A stretch of DNA of 64,000 nt from positions 3,534,594 to 3,598,593 of the forward strand of contig CP073749.1 in assembly GCA_024398055.1 (NCBI GenBank). The letters are read 5' to 3'. Source of the stretch: a bacterium SCSIO 12741. Lineage in GTDB: Bacteria > Bacteroidota > Bacteroidia > Flavobacteriales_G > Salibacteraceae. Below the pieces are notes generated by a model. It saw nothing but the letters and a program-made list of their open reading frames with translations. It did not search any database and was not told where the DNA came from. Of this stretch, positions 42,763 through 50,975 are shown piece by piece (position 1 is the first letter of the stretch; each line of letters starts with the position of its first letter). The position numbers were made by a program, and so were the translations under genes.

Positions 42763-43544
42763 AAAAACAAGTTTAACAGACTTAGGTTTCGGTTGGCCAC
42801 AGGATCGTGAATGAGCGATACAGAAAGACTGGGATCAACTGCTTCATGTTCTACCCGAGGCAGATATTCCTTGAGCATATCCAGATTAAGGGATAGGGCT
42901 TCCTGATGACCGCTGATCATAACCACCACATCGTCCCGGTTAATTTCCAATTGCTCCAAAGCAAAAAAGAGGTAATACAATACATCTTCTGTTACCCGGG
43001 CCAAAAAGCGATTGCAGAAAAGCAACTTACCCTGATCCAAAAGGATTACATGAACTGAATCGGGCTGAATGATCAATCGAGCGAGAATGTCGCTTTGCTT
43101 TTTACTCACAAACAATCCTTCTTCAATCGCAGCTCCTGTATAATGACGAAAGGACGCATCCGGAAAATTTTGACTTAAAAAATCAAAGACAGATTCGGAG
43201 GCTTTGGCCACTACTTGAGATTGGATCCGAGGTAGGGGATGGTAGAGCCACTTGCTTTCTTCCTGATTTGGATTTTCTTCTTTAAAAAGAGTTTGAGCCG
43301 TTTCTTCATCACAAGCAGGAAGGAGTGAACTCGATTCCGTAAAGATTAAGAAAGATGTCCGGCCATAATCGGCTCCGTAAAGTGGACTTTTTTGAAGTTC
43401 ACGACGAAGCGTTCGGGCATCCCATTTGTCGAGAGAAAATGGAATTTCATGAAGGCCAAGCAGGGTGCATTGTTCTTCATCTATAACCGCAAGGGTCAAT
43501 TTTCCAGGCAACCAGGATCCCCACAGGGAATAGTTGCCGGCCAA
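42753..43544 (-). CDS. DUF3822 family protein
   Basis: A protein of at least 263 residues, placed next to rsmD as usual in Bacteroidota. It has an ASKHA-like look, with LTLAVIDEEQCTLLGLHEIPF at the N-terminus and HVILLDQGKLLFCNRFL and EQLEINRDDVVVMISGHQEAL later, consistent with an actin-fold protein of unknown function. The start is a problem. The only standard start codon is the TTG at 43544, but the frame stays open upstream to a stop at 43614 and the natural N-terminus (VADQYDPQLAGNYSLW) includes residues before it. A CTG at 43604-43602 is a candidate. No ATG or GTG is present in that stretch. Confidence 0.82.
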   Translation of the reverse strand: MAGNYSLWGSWLPGKLTLAVIDEEQCTLLGLHEIPFSLDKWDARTLRRELQKSPLYGADYGRTSFLIFTESSSLLPACDEETAQTLFKEENPNQEESKWLYHPLPRIQSQVVAKASESVFDFLSQNFPDASFRHYTGAAIEEGLFVSKKQSDILARLIIQPDSVHVILLDQGKLLFCNRFLARVTEDVLYYLFFALEQLEINRDDVVVMISGHQEALSLNLDMLKEYLPRVEHEAVDPSLSVSLIHDPVANRNLSLLNLFLCE

Positions 43545-43613
43545 TTGCGGGTCGTACTGATCTGCAACCCGTAGATACGTGGTGTCCGATTTTGTAGTGC
43601 TCAGCGTACTGGA

Positions 43614-44360
43614 TTATTCTCCCCAGTTTCCAGATGTCGTTGGATCAGTCATTGATCCTACCATCAGCACTTTGTATTTATCAAAGGGGCTGGCATCGGT
43701 AATCTGGAATACCGGAACCTTAACTTTTCCTCTTTCAATAAATCCACTTTCCATCTCAAATACGGTAGATGTAAAGGGAACATAGGGTAGAGAGTCGATA
43801 ACCAAAGGAATCTTTCTTCCATCCATGTATTTGGAATTGAAGATAGCTTCGTGAGCTGGCACCTCAGTGGTATCCAAAACAAGAATACCTTGTTCGATAG
43901 CTTGCTGGCGGGTCAAGGTATCAGGTACATTACCAATGGATTTAATTTGAGGGAAGGATTCGTTTTTGATAAAGAAAACCAATGAATCCATATCGTTAGC
44001 AAACTTGCCGTTAACGATTTTATATTTCAATTGTGCTTCGCGAAGATCTTTTAGATTCTGAATTACGTATGCATATCGACGATCTCTTTCATTTTTAAAG
44101 TCAACTGGATCTTTAATGGATTTGTACACCATAAAAGAACCTCCAAACACCATAACAGCCAAAAGGATGATCACGATCATTCTTGATCCCTTGTTCAGCA
44201 TGTTGAGTGCACTCATGTATGAAATGGCACCAATCAGGATTAAGCCGACGGCCGAAAGAATGAAGAATTGGTTTTGTCCGGTGGCAAAAGCGAAGGATAA
44301 AAAGCCGATTCCCGTCAGTGTCAATAGGGTGGGAACGATAATTTTCTTTAGAAGATTCAT
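43614..44360 (-). CDS. Predicted membrane protein of unknown function
   Basis: A 248-residue protein with three N-terminal membrane helices (about 7-27, 33-51, 60-79) and a C-terminal domain outside the membrane (about 85-248) containing DLREAQLKYKIVNGKFANDMDSLVFFIKN, similar to pilin-like/PulG-like domains seen in other Bacteroidota hypothetical proteins. No catalytic motif. It has a TAAGTTTG box 37 nt upstream and is followed by the DUF3822, rsmD, coaD and TlpA-like genes on the same strand, forming a likely operon. Confidence 0.78.
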   Translation of the reverse strand: MNLLKKIIVPTLLTLTGIGFLSFAFATGQNQFFILSAVGLILIGAISYMSALNMLNKGSRMIVIILLAVMVFGGSFMVYKSIKDPVDFKNERDRRYAYVIQNLKDLREAQLKYKIVNGKFANDMDSLVFFIKNESFPQIKSIGNVPDTLTRQQAIEQGILVLDTTEVPAHEAIFNSKYMDGRKIPLVIDSLPYVPFTSTVFEMESGFIERGKVKVPVFQITDASPFDKYKVLMVGSMTDPTTSGNWGE

Positions 44361-44397
44361 GTTCTGTTTTTAATGATACATGCCATTCAAGCGGGCA

Positions 44398-44405
44398 CAA
44401 ACTTA
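44398..44405 (-). promoter_or_regulatory. -7 promoter box of the 43614-44360 gene
   Basis: TAAGTTTG on the minus strand, 37 nt before the ATG at 44360. Confidence 0.5.
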
Positions 44406-44497
44406 CTATTTTTTTTCAATCACAAAGTGATTTTATTGTTAAGTACAATCCCTTTGATATCACGGGTTTTAAGCCATTTTTAACCGACATTTTTCTC

Positions 44498-44505
44498 TAA
44501 TTTTG
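44498..44505 (+). promoter_or_regulatory. -7 promoter box of the helicase gene
   Basis: TAATTTTG on the plus strand, ending 5 nt before the GTG start at 44511. The expected transcription start would fall at or next to the start codon. Confidence 0.6.
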
Positions 44506-44510
44506 GGCCC

Positions 44511-45944
44511 GTGGATAAAACTTTTGCCAGGGACCAAATCCTAAAGAATTTAAACCTGAAACCCACCCAGGACCAGTTTCGGTTCATTAAACAATTTGCC
44601 GAATTTCTTACTGAGCGGCCTGAGCGCATTTTCGTTCTCCGGGGTTATGCCGGTACGGGGAAAACCACTTTGGTACGGTCACTTGCAAAAGCCTTGCCAG
44701 CTTTAAAGATGAAATCTTTGCTGATGGCACCCACTGGAAGGGCGGCCAAAGTGCTCTCCAAATATTCCAGGAGAAGGGCTTCAACGGTGCACCGTGTAAT
44801 TTATTCTTTGGATACCGCTGGTGGGGCAGTTTTGACCTTTCGTTTGGGAAGAAATAAGTCCAAGGATACCTTATTTATAGTGGATGAGTCTTCCATGATT
44901 AGTGGAAGTACCCAAGCTGCGGATCAGTTGTTTTCGGGGTCCAATTTGTTGGATGATTTAATTCGGTATGTGGACGACGGTGAAAATTGTTCTATCCTAT
45001 TTATTGGAGACGTGGCGCAGCTCCCACCGGTCAACGAGCGGGTGAGTCCAGCCCTTAGTCCCAAATTACTGAGCGACAAATACCTGAAACGAGCGGTCAT
45101 GTTTGAAATGAAGGAGGTAGTTCGTCAAGAGCAGGAATCGGGTATTTTGTTCAATGCCACCCAAACTCGGCATCGATTATTAAACCAAGAACTACTGCCT
45201 CAATTTAATGCGGATTTTCCAGATGTAAAGGCTATTTCAGGAGTCGATTTTCAAGATCAGCTTGAGAGTTGCTATTCCCAAGGAAGCATTGAAGATAGCA
45301 TTGTTATTTGCCGGTCAAACAAACAAGCGAATCGCTACAACCAAACTATTCGTAATCGAGTACTCTATAAAGAAGAGGAATTAGAGTCTGGCGATTTGCT
45401 CATGGTGGTACGCAACAACTATCATTGGCTCGATGCTACTTCGCAGGCTGGGTTTATTGCCAACGGAGATATTGTTGAGTTGCTCAGTATCTCAAAGATG
45501 GAAGAGAAATGGGGCTTCCGATTTGCCCATGCTGAAGTGCGTATGCTCGACTATCCTGACCAGGACCCGATCAGTGTTGTGCTCAACATCAATGCGCTTT
45601 GTTCCGATTCACCGGCCATGACTCGGGATGAAAATGATAAACTTTACGAAGCCATTCAAAAACGCCATTCCGACATTAAGGATAAGACGATTCGCAGAAT
45701 GAAAATCAAAAACGATCCTTATTTCCAGGCCTTACAGGTAAAGTTTTCCTATGCCATTACTTGCCACAAAGCTCAGGGTGGACAGTGGAAAAACGTATTT
45801 GTGGATCAGGGCTACCTCACCCCAGAAATGCAAGGAGTGGATTTAATGCGGTGGATGTATACGGCCATTACCCGAGCCACAGATAGCCTCTACCTACTCA
45901 ACTTTGACGAACAATTCATCAGTGACGGTGAAGAGTCCGAATAG
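44511..45944 (+). CDS. RecD-like/Pif1-like SF1 DNA helicase (AAA ATPase)
   Basis: A 477-residue superfamily 1B helicase. Walker A is GYAGTGKTT (residues 45-53), Walker B is DTLFIVDESSMIS, motif III is ILFIGDVAQLPPV, and the C-terminal motif is VKFSYAITCHKAQGGQWKNVFV, followed by the UvrD_C_2-type RWMYTAITRATDSLYLL. It lacks the N-terminal extension of RecD2, so it is a short form. It may act in replication-fork repair or with dnaE next to it. The start is GTG, with no ATG nearby and a -7 box only 5 nt upstream. Confidence 0.9.
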   Translation: MDKTFARDQILKNLNLKPTQDQFRFIKQFAEFLTERPERIFVLRGYAGTGKTTLVRSLAKALPALKMKSLLMAPTGRAAKVLSKYSRRRASTVHRVIYSLDTAGGAVLTFRLGRNKSKDTLFIVDESSMISGSTQAADQLFSGSNLLDDLIRYVDDGENCSILFIGDVAQLPPVNERVSPALSPKLLSDKYLKRAVMFEMKEVVRQEQESGILFNATQTRHRLLNQELLPQFNADFPDVKAISGVDFQDQLESCYSQGSIEDSIVICRSNKQANRYNQTIRNRVLYKEEELESGDLLMVVRNNYHWLDATSQAGFIANGDIVELLSISKMEEKWGFRFAHAEVRMLDYPDQDPISVVLNINALCSDSPAMTRDENDKLYEAIQKRHSDIKDKTIRRMKIKNDPYFQALQVKFSYAITCHKAQGGQWKNVFVDQGYLTPEMQGVDLMRWMYTAITRATDSLYLLNFDEQFISDGEESE

Positions 45945-46144
45945 CTAAACGGCCGCTTTACTTTAGAAAATTTAGGCTTGAATTCGAACTCAATTTATTG
46001 ACTTTGGACTGTTAATATGTCGTTCAAAATTCCGACCCAAATGGGGCGCTGAGCGAGCCTTTAAAAAGTCTAATTTAGAACTGGTTTTTCCACCTTCCCA
46101 AAAGGTTTTATTCATTTTATGTAACCGTCTTATAGACAAGGTAT

Positions 46145-49100
46145 ATGTATTTAATTTTTGATACCGAGACTACCGGACTTCCGAAACGTTTCGACGCCCC
46201 ACTTACCGATTTTGACAACTGGCCGAGAATGGTTCAGCTCGCCTGGCAGTTGCATGATTCGGAAGGACAACTGGTGGAAGTCAAAAATTTCATCATCAAA
46301 CCCGATGGGTATACCATTCCCTACAACGCTGAAAAGATTCACGGAATTTCCACTCAGCGAGCCAAGGAACAAGGGGTGGATCTGGCCTTTGCTCTGGAAG
46401 AATTTAATCAAGCTCTGGAGCGTGCCAATTACAACGTGGGGCACAATATTGAGTTTGATATCAACATTGTGGGCTGCGAGTACCTCCGTGCCGGATTGGA
46501 AACCTCCCTGCACGATAAGGCTCCCTTGGATACCAAATCTGAGGCTACCGCATTTCACGTGGCTATTCCCGGTGGACGTGGAGGTAAGTTCAAATGGCCC
46601 ACGCTGACTGAGCTACACGAAAAACTTTTTGGCGAGGCCTTTGGAGAAGCACACAACGCTTCCGCCGACGTTGAGGCGACTGCCCGTTGTTTCCTGGAAT
46701 TGATTCGTATTGAAGTTGTAAGTCCTGATGAAGTTGGACTGAGCGACGATGAATACGCGGCCTTTTTGCTGGCCAATCCCGAGCGAATCGAGGCCATTGG
46801 CTTGAACATTGAACCCTATGATCCCAGGGAATTAGGCGAAGAACAGGAAGAGGAAGAAGTTCAAACGGCGGTTTCGGATGGATTGAGGGTGGATCCGAAG
46901 TATGATCTTCCCTTAGATGAAATACAATTTACCCAACTCCATAACCACTCACAGTACTCCGTTCTTCAGGCTACCACCAACATCAATAACCTGTGTAAAC
47001 GGGCCGCCGAATACGGCATGCCTGCCGTTGCGGTAACGGATTTAGGGAACATGTATGCGGCCTTTCAGTTTACTCGGGCTGCTATGGGAGCAGGAATTAA
47101 ACCCATTGTGGGTTCTGAGGTATTCGTAGCCGAGCAGTACAAAAGACTTCAATTTACCAAGGACGATCCGGACCGTAGACGACCGATTGTTCTTATTGCC
47201 AAGGATAAGGATGCCTACCACAACCTATCCAAAATTGTTTCAGAAGGATTTATCAATGGTTTCTATGCGGGTATTCCCCGGGTAGGTAAAGAAGTAATTG
47301 AAGAATTTAAAGAAGGATTGATCTGCCTGTCCGGAGGTATTAATTCTGAAGTGGCTCACCTGGTACTGAACGTAGGTGAGGAGCAAGCCGAAGAAGCCGT
47401 AAAATACTGGCATGGACTATTTGGTGAGGACTATTACCTGGAATTGACTGATCACGGACTGGATGAAGAAAAACACTTGAATTCCGTCCTGATTCACTTT
47501 GCCGAGAAATATGGAATTAAGGTAGTTGCCGCTAACAATACGTATTACCTGAATCAAGCGGATGCCAATGCCCACGATATCTTGATGTGTATCAAAGAAG
47601 GGGAGCGGCAGAGTACACCCATTGGGCGAGGTCGTGGATTTCGTCCGGGTATGCCTAACCAGGAATTTTACTTCAAGTCTCAGGATGAGATGAAGCGCAT
47701 CTTCAAAGATGTACCACAAGCCCTGGCCAATACCATGGAAATTGTGGACAAAATTGAGCCCTTCAAACTCGATTCTGAATCCCTGCTTCCTGAGTTTGCT
47801 TTGCCTGAAGGCTTTACCGATCAGAATGATTACCTCAGACACCTGACTTACGAAGGGGCTAAAACGCATTACCCGGAAATCACCGACGAGATTCGAGAAC
47901 GACTCGATTACGAGTTGAAGATCATTAAGGAAATGGGGTTCCCGGGTTACTTCCTCATTGTACAGGATTTTACCTCCCAAGCTCGGTTAATGGGTGTGTC
48001 GGTAGGACCGGGACGGGGATCGGCAGCCGGATCTGCTGTCGCCTTCTGTGTGGGGATTACCAACATTGACCCAATAAAGTACAAGCTACTCTTCGAGCGA
48101 TTCCTAAACCCGGAGCGTGTAACCATGCCCGATATCGATATCGACTTTGATGATGAAGGTCGTGGAGCCATTATCGACTGGGTAGTAGAGAAGTACGGCT
48201 ACAAACAGGTGGCCCAAATTGTGACCTATGGTACCATGGCGGCCAAAAGTTCGCTCCGGGATGTAGGTCGGGTTTTGGATATGCCACTCAACGATGTAAA
48301 TACCATCACCAAGTCCTTTCCCGATCACCTAAGTGCTACACTGAATAAAGTATTGGCCGATGGTGGGGTTCAGGATAAGCTGAAATCCAAATTCAACTCC
48401 GATCAGAGCAGGCAGGCTGAGGAATTCAGAACCATGTCTGAAGGGGATGACTTTGCCGCCAAGGTGATTAACCAGGCCAAGATTCTGGAAGGTTCGGTTC
48501 GAAGCACGGGTACACACGCCTGTGGGGTAATTATCGCACCCGATGACCTGACCAAATACATTCCGGTATCCACCTCCAAGGATGCCGACCTGCTCATTAC
48601 GCAGTTTGATAACAAGGTAGTTGAGGATGCGGGTCTGCTTAAGATGGACTTCCTCGGACTGAAAACCTTGACCATTATCAAGCACGCCATCCGCATGATC
48701 AAGGAGCGGCATGGTGTGGAAATCGATCCGGATGAAATTCCGCTGGACGATGAAAAGACTTTTGAACTGTATCAACGCGGAGAAACAAACGGAACCTTCC
48801 AGTTTGAGTCCGGTGGGATGCAGAAATACCTCCGCAAGCTCAAGCCCACCGATATTGAGGATTTGATTGCGATGAACGCCCTGTATCGTCCGGGGCCCCT
48901 CCAGTTTATTGATACCTTCATCGATCGGAAGCACGGTCGGGAAAAGGTGGAGTACCCTCACCAGTTGATTGAGGGGATTCTAAAAGATACCAATGGTATC
49001 ATGGTTTACCAGGAGCAGATTATGCAGACTGCTCAGATCATTGGAGGATTTACACTCGGTGGAGCGGATTTGCTTCGACGGGCGATGGGTAAGAAGAAAA

Positions 49101-50461
49101 TGGATGTAATGCAGCAACAGAAAGCTGTATTTGCCGAAGGTGCCGAGCGACTGCACGGAATTGAGGTAGAAAAATCCAACGAGATCTTTGAGGTGATGGA
49201 GAAGTTTGCCGAGTATGGATTTAACCGATCCCACTCTGCAGCTTATACTTTGGTAGCCTTTCAAACCGCCTACCTCAAAGCCAATTACCCAGCCGAATTT
49301 ATGGCGTCCGTATTGACCAACAACATGAACGACATCAAAAAGGTGACTTTCTTTATGGAAGAATGTCGTCGGATGGAGATTCCTGTATTAGGTCCGGATG
49401 TCAACGAATCCCAATACCGATTTGCGGTAAACGACAAAGGGGAGATTCGATTTGGAATGGGAGCTATTAAAGGAGTAGGGGAAGGTGCTGTAGAAGCCAT
49501 CGTTGCCTGCCGAACTGAGAACGGTAAGTTCCATTCTATTTTCCAATTCACCAAAAACATTGATCACAAATCGGTGAACAAACGTACCATGGAATCCCTG
49601 GCCTTGGCTGGAGCATTTGATTCCTTTGGGGGGACTCACCGAGCTCAATATTTTTACTCAGAGGGAACCGGGCCTACTTTCCTCGAAAACGCAGTAAAGT
49701 TTGGAATCAACCACCAGGCCTCTAAAAACAGTTCCCAGGTTTCTCTTTTTGGAGAATCTTCAGCGGTACAAATTCCGGAACCTCAGCCTCCCGTTTGTGA
49801 GGAGTGGGGAACCTTGGAGAAACTATCCAAGGAAAGGGATTTGGTAGGGATCTTTATCTCGGGACACCCTTTGGATGACTACCGCCTGGAAATTCAACAT
49901 TTCTGTACCCGCAACTTTAACCTCGGTATTCTCGCTGAAAACATGGAAGCCCTCATGGGTAAAAATGAGCTGCGTTTTGCTGGAATCGTCACAGAGGCAA
50001 CACACCTGACCACCAAGTCGGGTAAACCCTTTGGAAAGGTACGCATCGAGGACTACAAAGGCGATTTTGAAATTGTACTCTTCGGCGAGGATTACCTCAA
50101 CAACAAAGCATACCTGACCAACAATTATTACCTGTTTGTTCAGGGTAGGGTAGTTATGTCTCGATTCAGAAATGAGCCCGAATTCAAGGTTACTAAGATG
50201 AGTTTGCTCACCGACCTGAGGGAAAAGATTGCTCAGGAAATTACTTTGAACATCGAATTGAGCCGAATTGACGATGAATTCATCAATGAACTAACAGAAA
50301 TCATTGAGGGAAATGAAGGCAATTGTCGGGTCAAAATGAAGTTTGTGGACGAAAAAGAGCGAATTGACGCCAGTGGACTCGCTCGAGGTAAAAAAGTTTC
50401 TATCACCGACGAACTGATTAAACAGCTTGATATTCTTGATGTTAAATTCGACATGAATTAG
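46145..50461 (+). CDS. dnaE: DNA polymerase III alpha subunit with fused N-terminal 3'-5' exonuclease
   Basis: A 1438-residue replicative polymerase. Residues 1-185 form a DEDDh exonuclease domain: IFDTETTGLP (D6, E8), GHNIEFDINIVG, and HNASADVEATARC. A linker of about 75 residues follows, then the PHP domain starting TQLHNHSQYSVLQA, the DnaE palm with PDIDIDFDDEGRG, and the fingers and tau-binding regions; an OB-fold near residue 1265 (LRFAGIVTEATHLTTKSGKPFGKVRIED) and a C-terminal domain end the protein. The common DnaE is about 1160 residues and uses a separate DnaQ. This fused form is known in Bacteroidota. A G6 run near 49630 stays in frame. Confidence 0.95.
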   Translation: MYLIFDTETTGLPKRFDAPLTDFDNWPRMVQLAWQLHDSEGQLVEVKNFIIKPDGYTIPYNAEKIHGISTQRAKEQGVDLAFALEEFNQALERANYNVGHNIEFDINIVGCEYLRAGLETSLHDKAPLDTKSEATAFHVAIPGGRGGKFKWPTLTELHEKLFGEAFGEAHNASADVEATARCFLELIRIEVVSPDEVGLSDDEYAAFLLANPERIEAIGLNIEPYDPRELGEEQEEEEVQTAVSDGLRVDPKYDLPLDEIQFTQLHNHSQYSVLQATTNINNLCKRAAEYGMPAVAVTDLGNMYAAFQFTRAAMGAGIKPIVGSEVFVAEQYKRLQFTKDDPDRRRPIVLIAKDKDAYHNLSKIVSEGFINGFYAGIPRVGKEVIEEFKEGLICLSGGINSEVAHLVLNVGEEQAEEAVKYWHGLFGEDYYLELTDHGLDEEKHLNSVLIHFAEKYGIKVVAANNTYYLNQADANAHDILMCIKEGERQSTPIGRGRGFRPGMPNQEFYFKSQDEMKRIFKDVPQALANTMEIVDKIEPFKLDSESLLPEFALPEGFTDQNDYLRHLTYEGAKTHYPEITDEIRERLDYELKIIKEMGFPGYFLIVQDFTSQARLMGVSVGPGRGSAAGSAVAFCVGITNIDPIKYKLLFERFLNPERVTMPDIDIDFDDEGRGAIIDWVVEKYGYKQVAQIVTYGTMAAKSSLRDVGRVLDMPLNDVNTITKSFPDHLSATLNKVLADGGVQDKLKSKFNSDQSRQAEEFRTMSEGDDFAAKVINQAKILEGSVRSTGTHACGVIIAPDDLTKYIPVSTSKDADLLITQFDNKVVEDAGLLKMDFLGLKTLTIIKHAIRMIKERHGVEIDPDEIPLDDEKTFELYQRGETNGTFQFESGGMQKYLRKLKPTDIEDLIAMNALYRPGPLQFIDTFIDRKHGREKVEYPHQLIEGILKDTNGIMVYQEQIMQTAQIIGGFTLGGADLLRRAMGKKKMDVMQQQKAVFAEGAERLHGIEVEKSNEIFEVMEKFAEYGFNRSHSAAYTLVAFQTAYLKANYPAEFMASVLTNNMNDIKKVTFFMEECRRMEIPVLGPDVNESQYRFAVNDKGEIRFGMGAIKGVGEGAVEAIVACRTENGKFHSIFQFTKNIDHKSVNKRTMESLALAGAFDSFGGTHRAQYFYSEGTGPTFLENAVKFGINHQASKNSSQVSLFGESSAVQIPEPQPPVCEEWGTLEKLSKERDLVGIFISGHPLDDYRLEIQHFCTRNFNLGILAENMEALMGKNELRFAGIVTEATHLTTKSGKPFGKVRIEDYKGDFEIVLFGEDYLNNKAYLTNNYYLFVQGRVVMSRFRNEPEFKVTKMSLLTDLREKIAQEITLNIELSRIDDEFINELTEIIEGNEGNCRVKMKFVDEKERIDASGLARGKKVSITDELIKQLDILDVKFDMN

Positions 50462-50521
50462 TTCATTTAACATCCCCATAAATTTTTTTTAACGAGCTCT
50501 TTTCTGGAAAAGGAGAAATAC

Positions 50522-50529
50522 TACTTTTG
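50522..50529 (+). promoter_or_regulatory. -7 promoter box of tRNA-Ser
   Basis: TACTTTTG, ending 4 nt before the first base of the tRNA, a good position for direct transcription of a stable RNA. Confidence 0.65.
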
Positions 50530-50533
50530 CAGC

Positions 50534-50623
50534 GGAGAGTTGGCAGAGTGGTCGAATGCACCGGTCTTGAAAACCGGCATATCCGAGAGGGTATCGAGGG
50601 TTCGAATCCCTCACTCTCCGCCA
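50534..50623 (+). tRNA. tRNA-Ser(UGA)
   Basis: A 90-nt class II tRNA. The acceptor stem pairs GGAGAGT with ACTCTCC, the discriminator is G, and CCA is encoded. The anticodon stem CCGGT/ACCGG holds the loop CTTGAAA, giving anticodon UGA. The long variable arm and the TTCGAATCC T-loop segment are typical of tRNA-Ser. A terminator follows directly. Confidence 0.96.
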
Positions 50624-50629
50624 CAAAAA

Positions 50630-50658
50630 GCCTCGAACGGTTCGTTCGGGGCTTTTTT
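50630..50658 (+). terminator. Rho-independent terminator of tRNA-Ser
   Basis: GCCTCGAACG pairs with CGTTCGGGGC (one G-T pair) over a 3-nt loop, followed by six T residues. It begins 6 nt after the tRNA. Confidence 0.88.
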
Positions 50659-50975
50659 AGTTTAGAGCACTGAACGAACAAGTTCGTTCATGTGCGAAGA
50701 ACTAAAAAAGGATCGACCATCGGTCGAGCTTTTTGTGGTAGGTCCCCCACAGGATCACCGGCCGAAATGAAATATCCTCAAACCTCAAACCTCAAACCTC
50801 GACTCTCAAACCTCGACTCTCGACTCTGATTTAGAAACCCTAGCTACCGATTCAAAAAACGAGGAAAACCCTTCCTGAATTGGACCACCATTGGACCTTC
50901 ATTTAGGCTATTTTTCGTTTTATCGAAAATTCCTCAGTCCCGTTAAACTATCTATTCACCTAATCAAACATTTTT
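50659..50975. other. Intergenic stretch with imperfect hairpins and no gene
   Basis: This 317-nt gap between the tRNA terminator and the next gene holds a second GAACGAAC...GTTCGTTC inverted pair, an imperfect TCGACC...GGTCGA hairpin flanked by AAAAAG and CTTTTT (a second possible terminator, about 50705-50735), and the 7-bp array listed separately. A plain promoter match (TAnnTTTG) was not found before 50976. Confidence 0.5.
50776..50828 (+). repeat. Degenerate 7-bp word array R4
   Basis: A direct array with a 7-nt period. CCTCAAA appears three times, then CCTCGAC, TCTCAAA, CCTCGAC, TCTCGAC and a final TCTGATT. The words differ from the AT-rich words at R1-R3 but the period and the way variants mix are the same. 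Confidence 0.8.

Noticed and set aside
50776-50828. A CRISPR array
   Set aside because: The repeats are 7 nt with no spacers and no cas genes are nearby; the Cas4-like protein at 33643 is DUF2779, not a CRISPR component.
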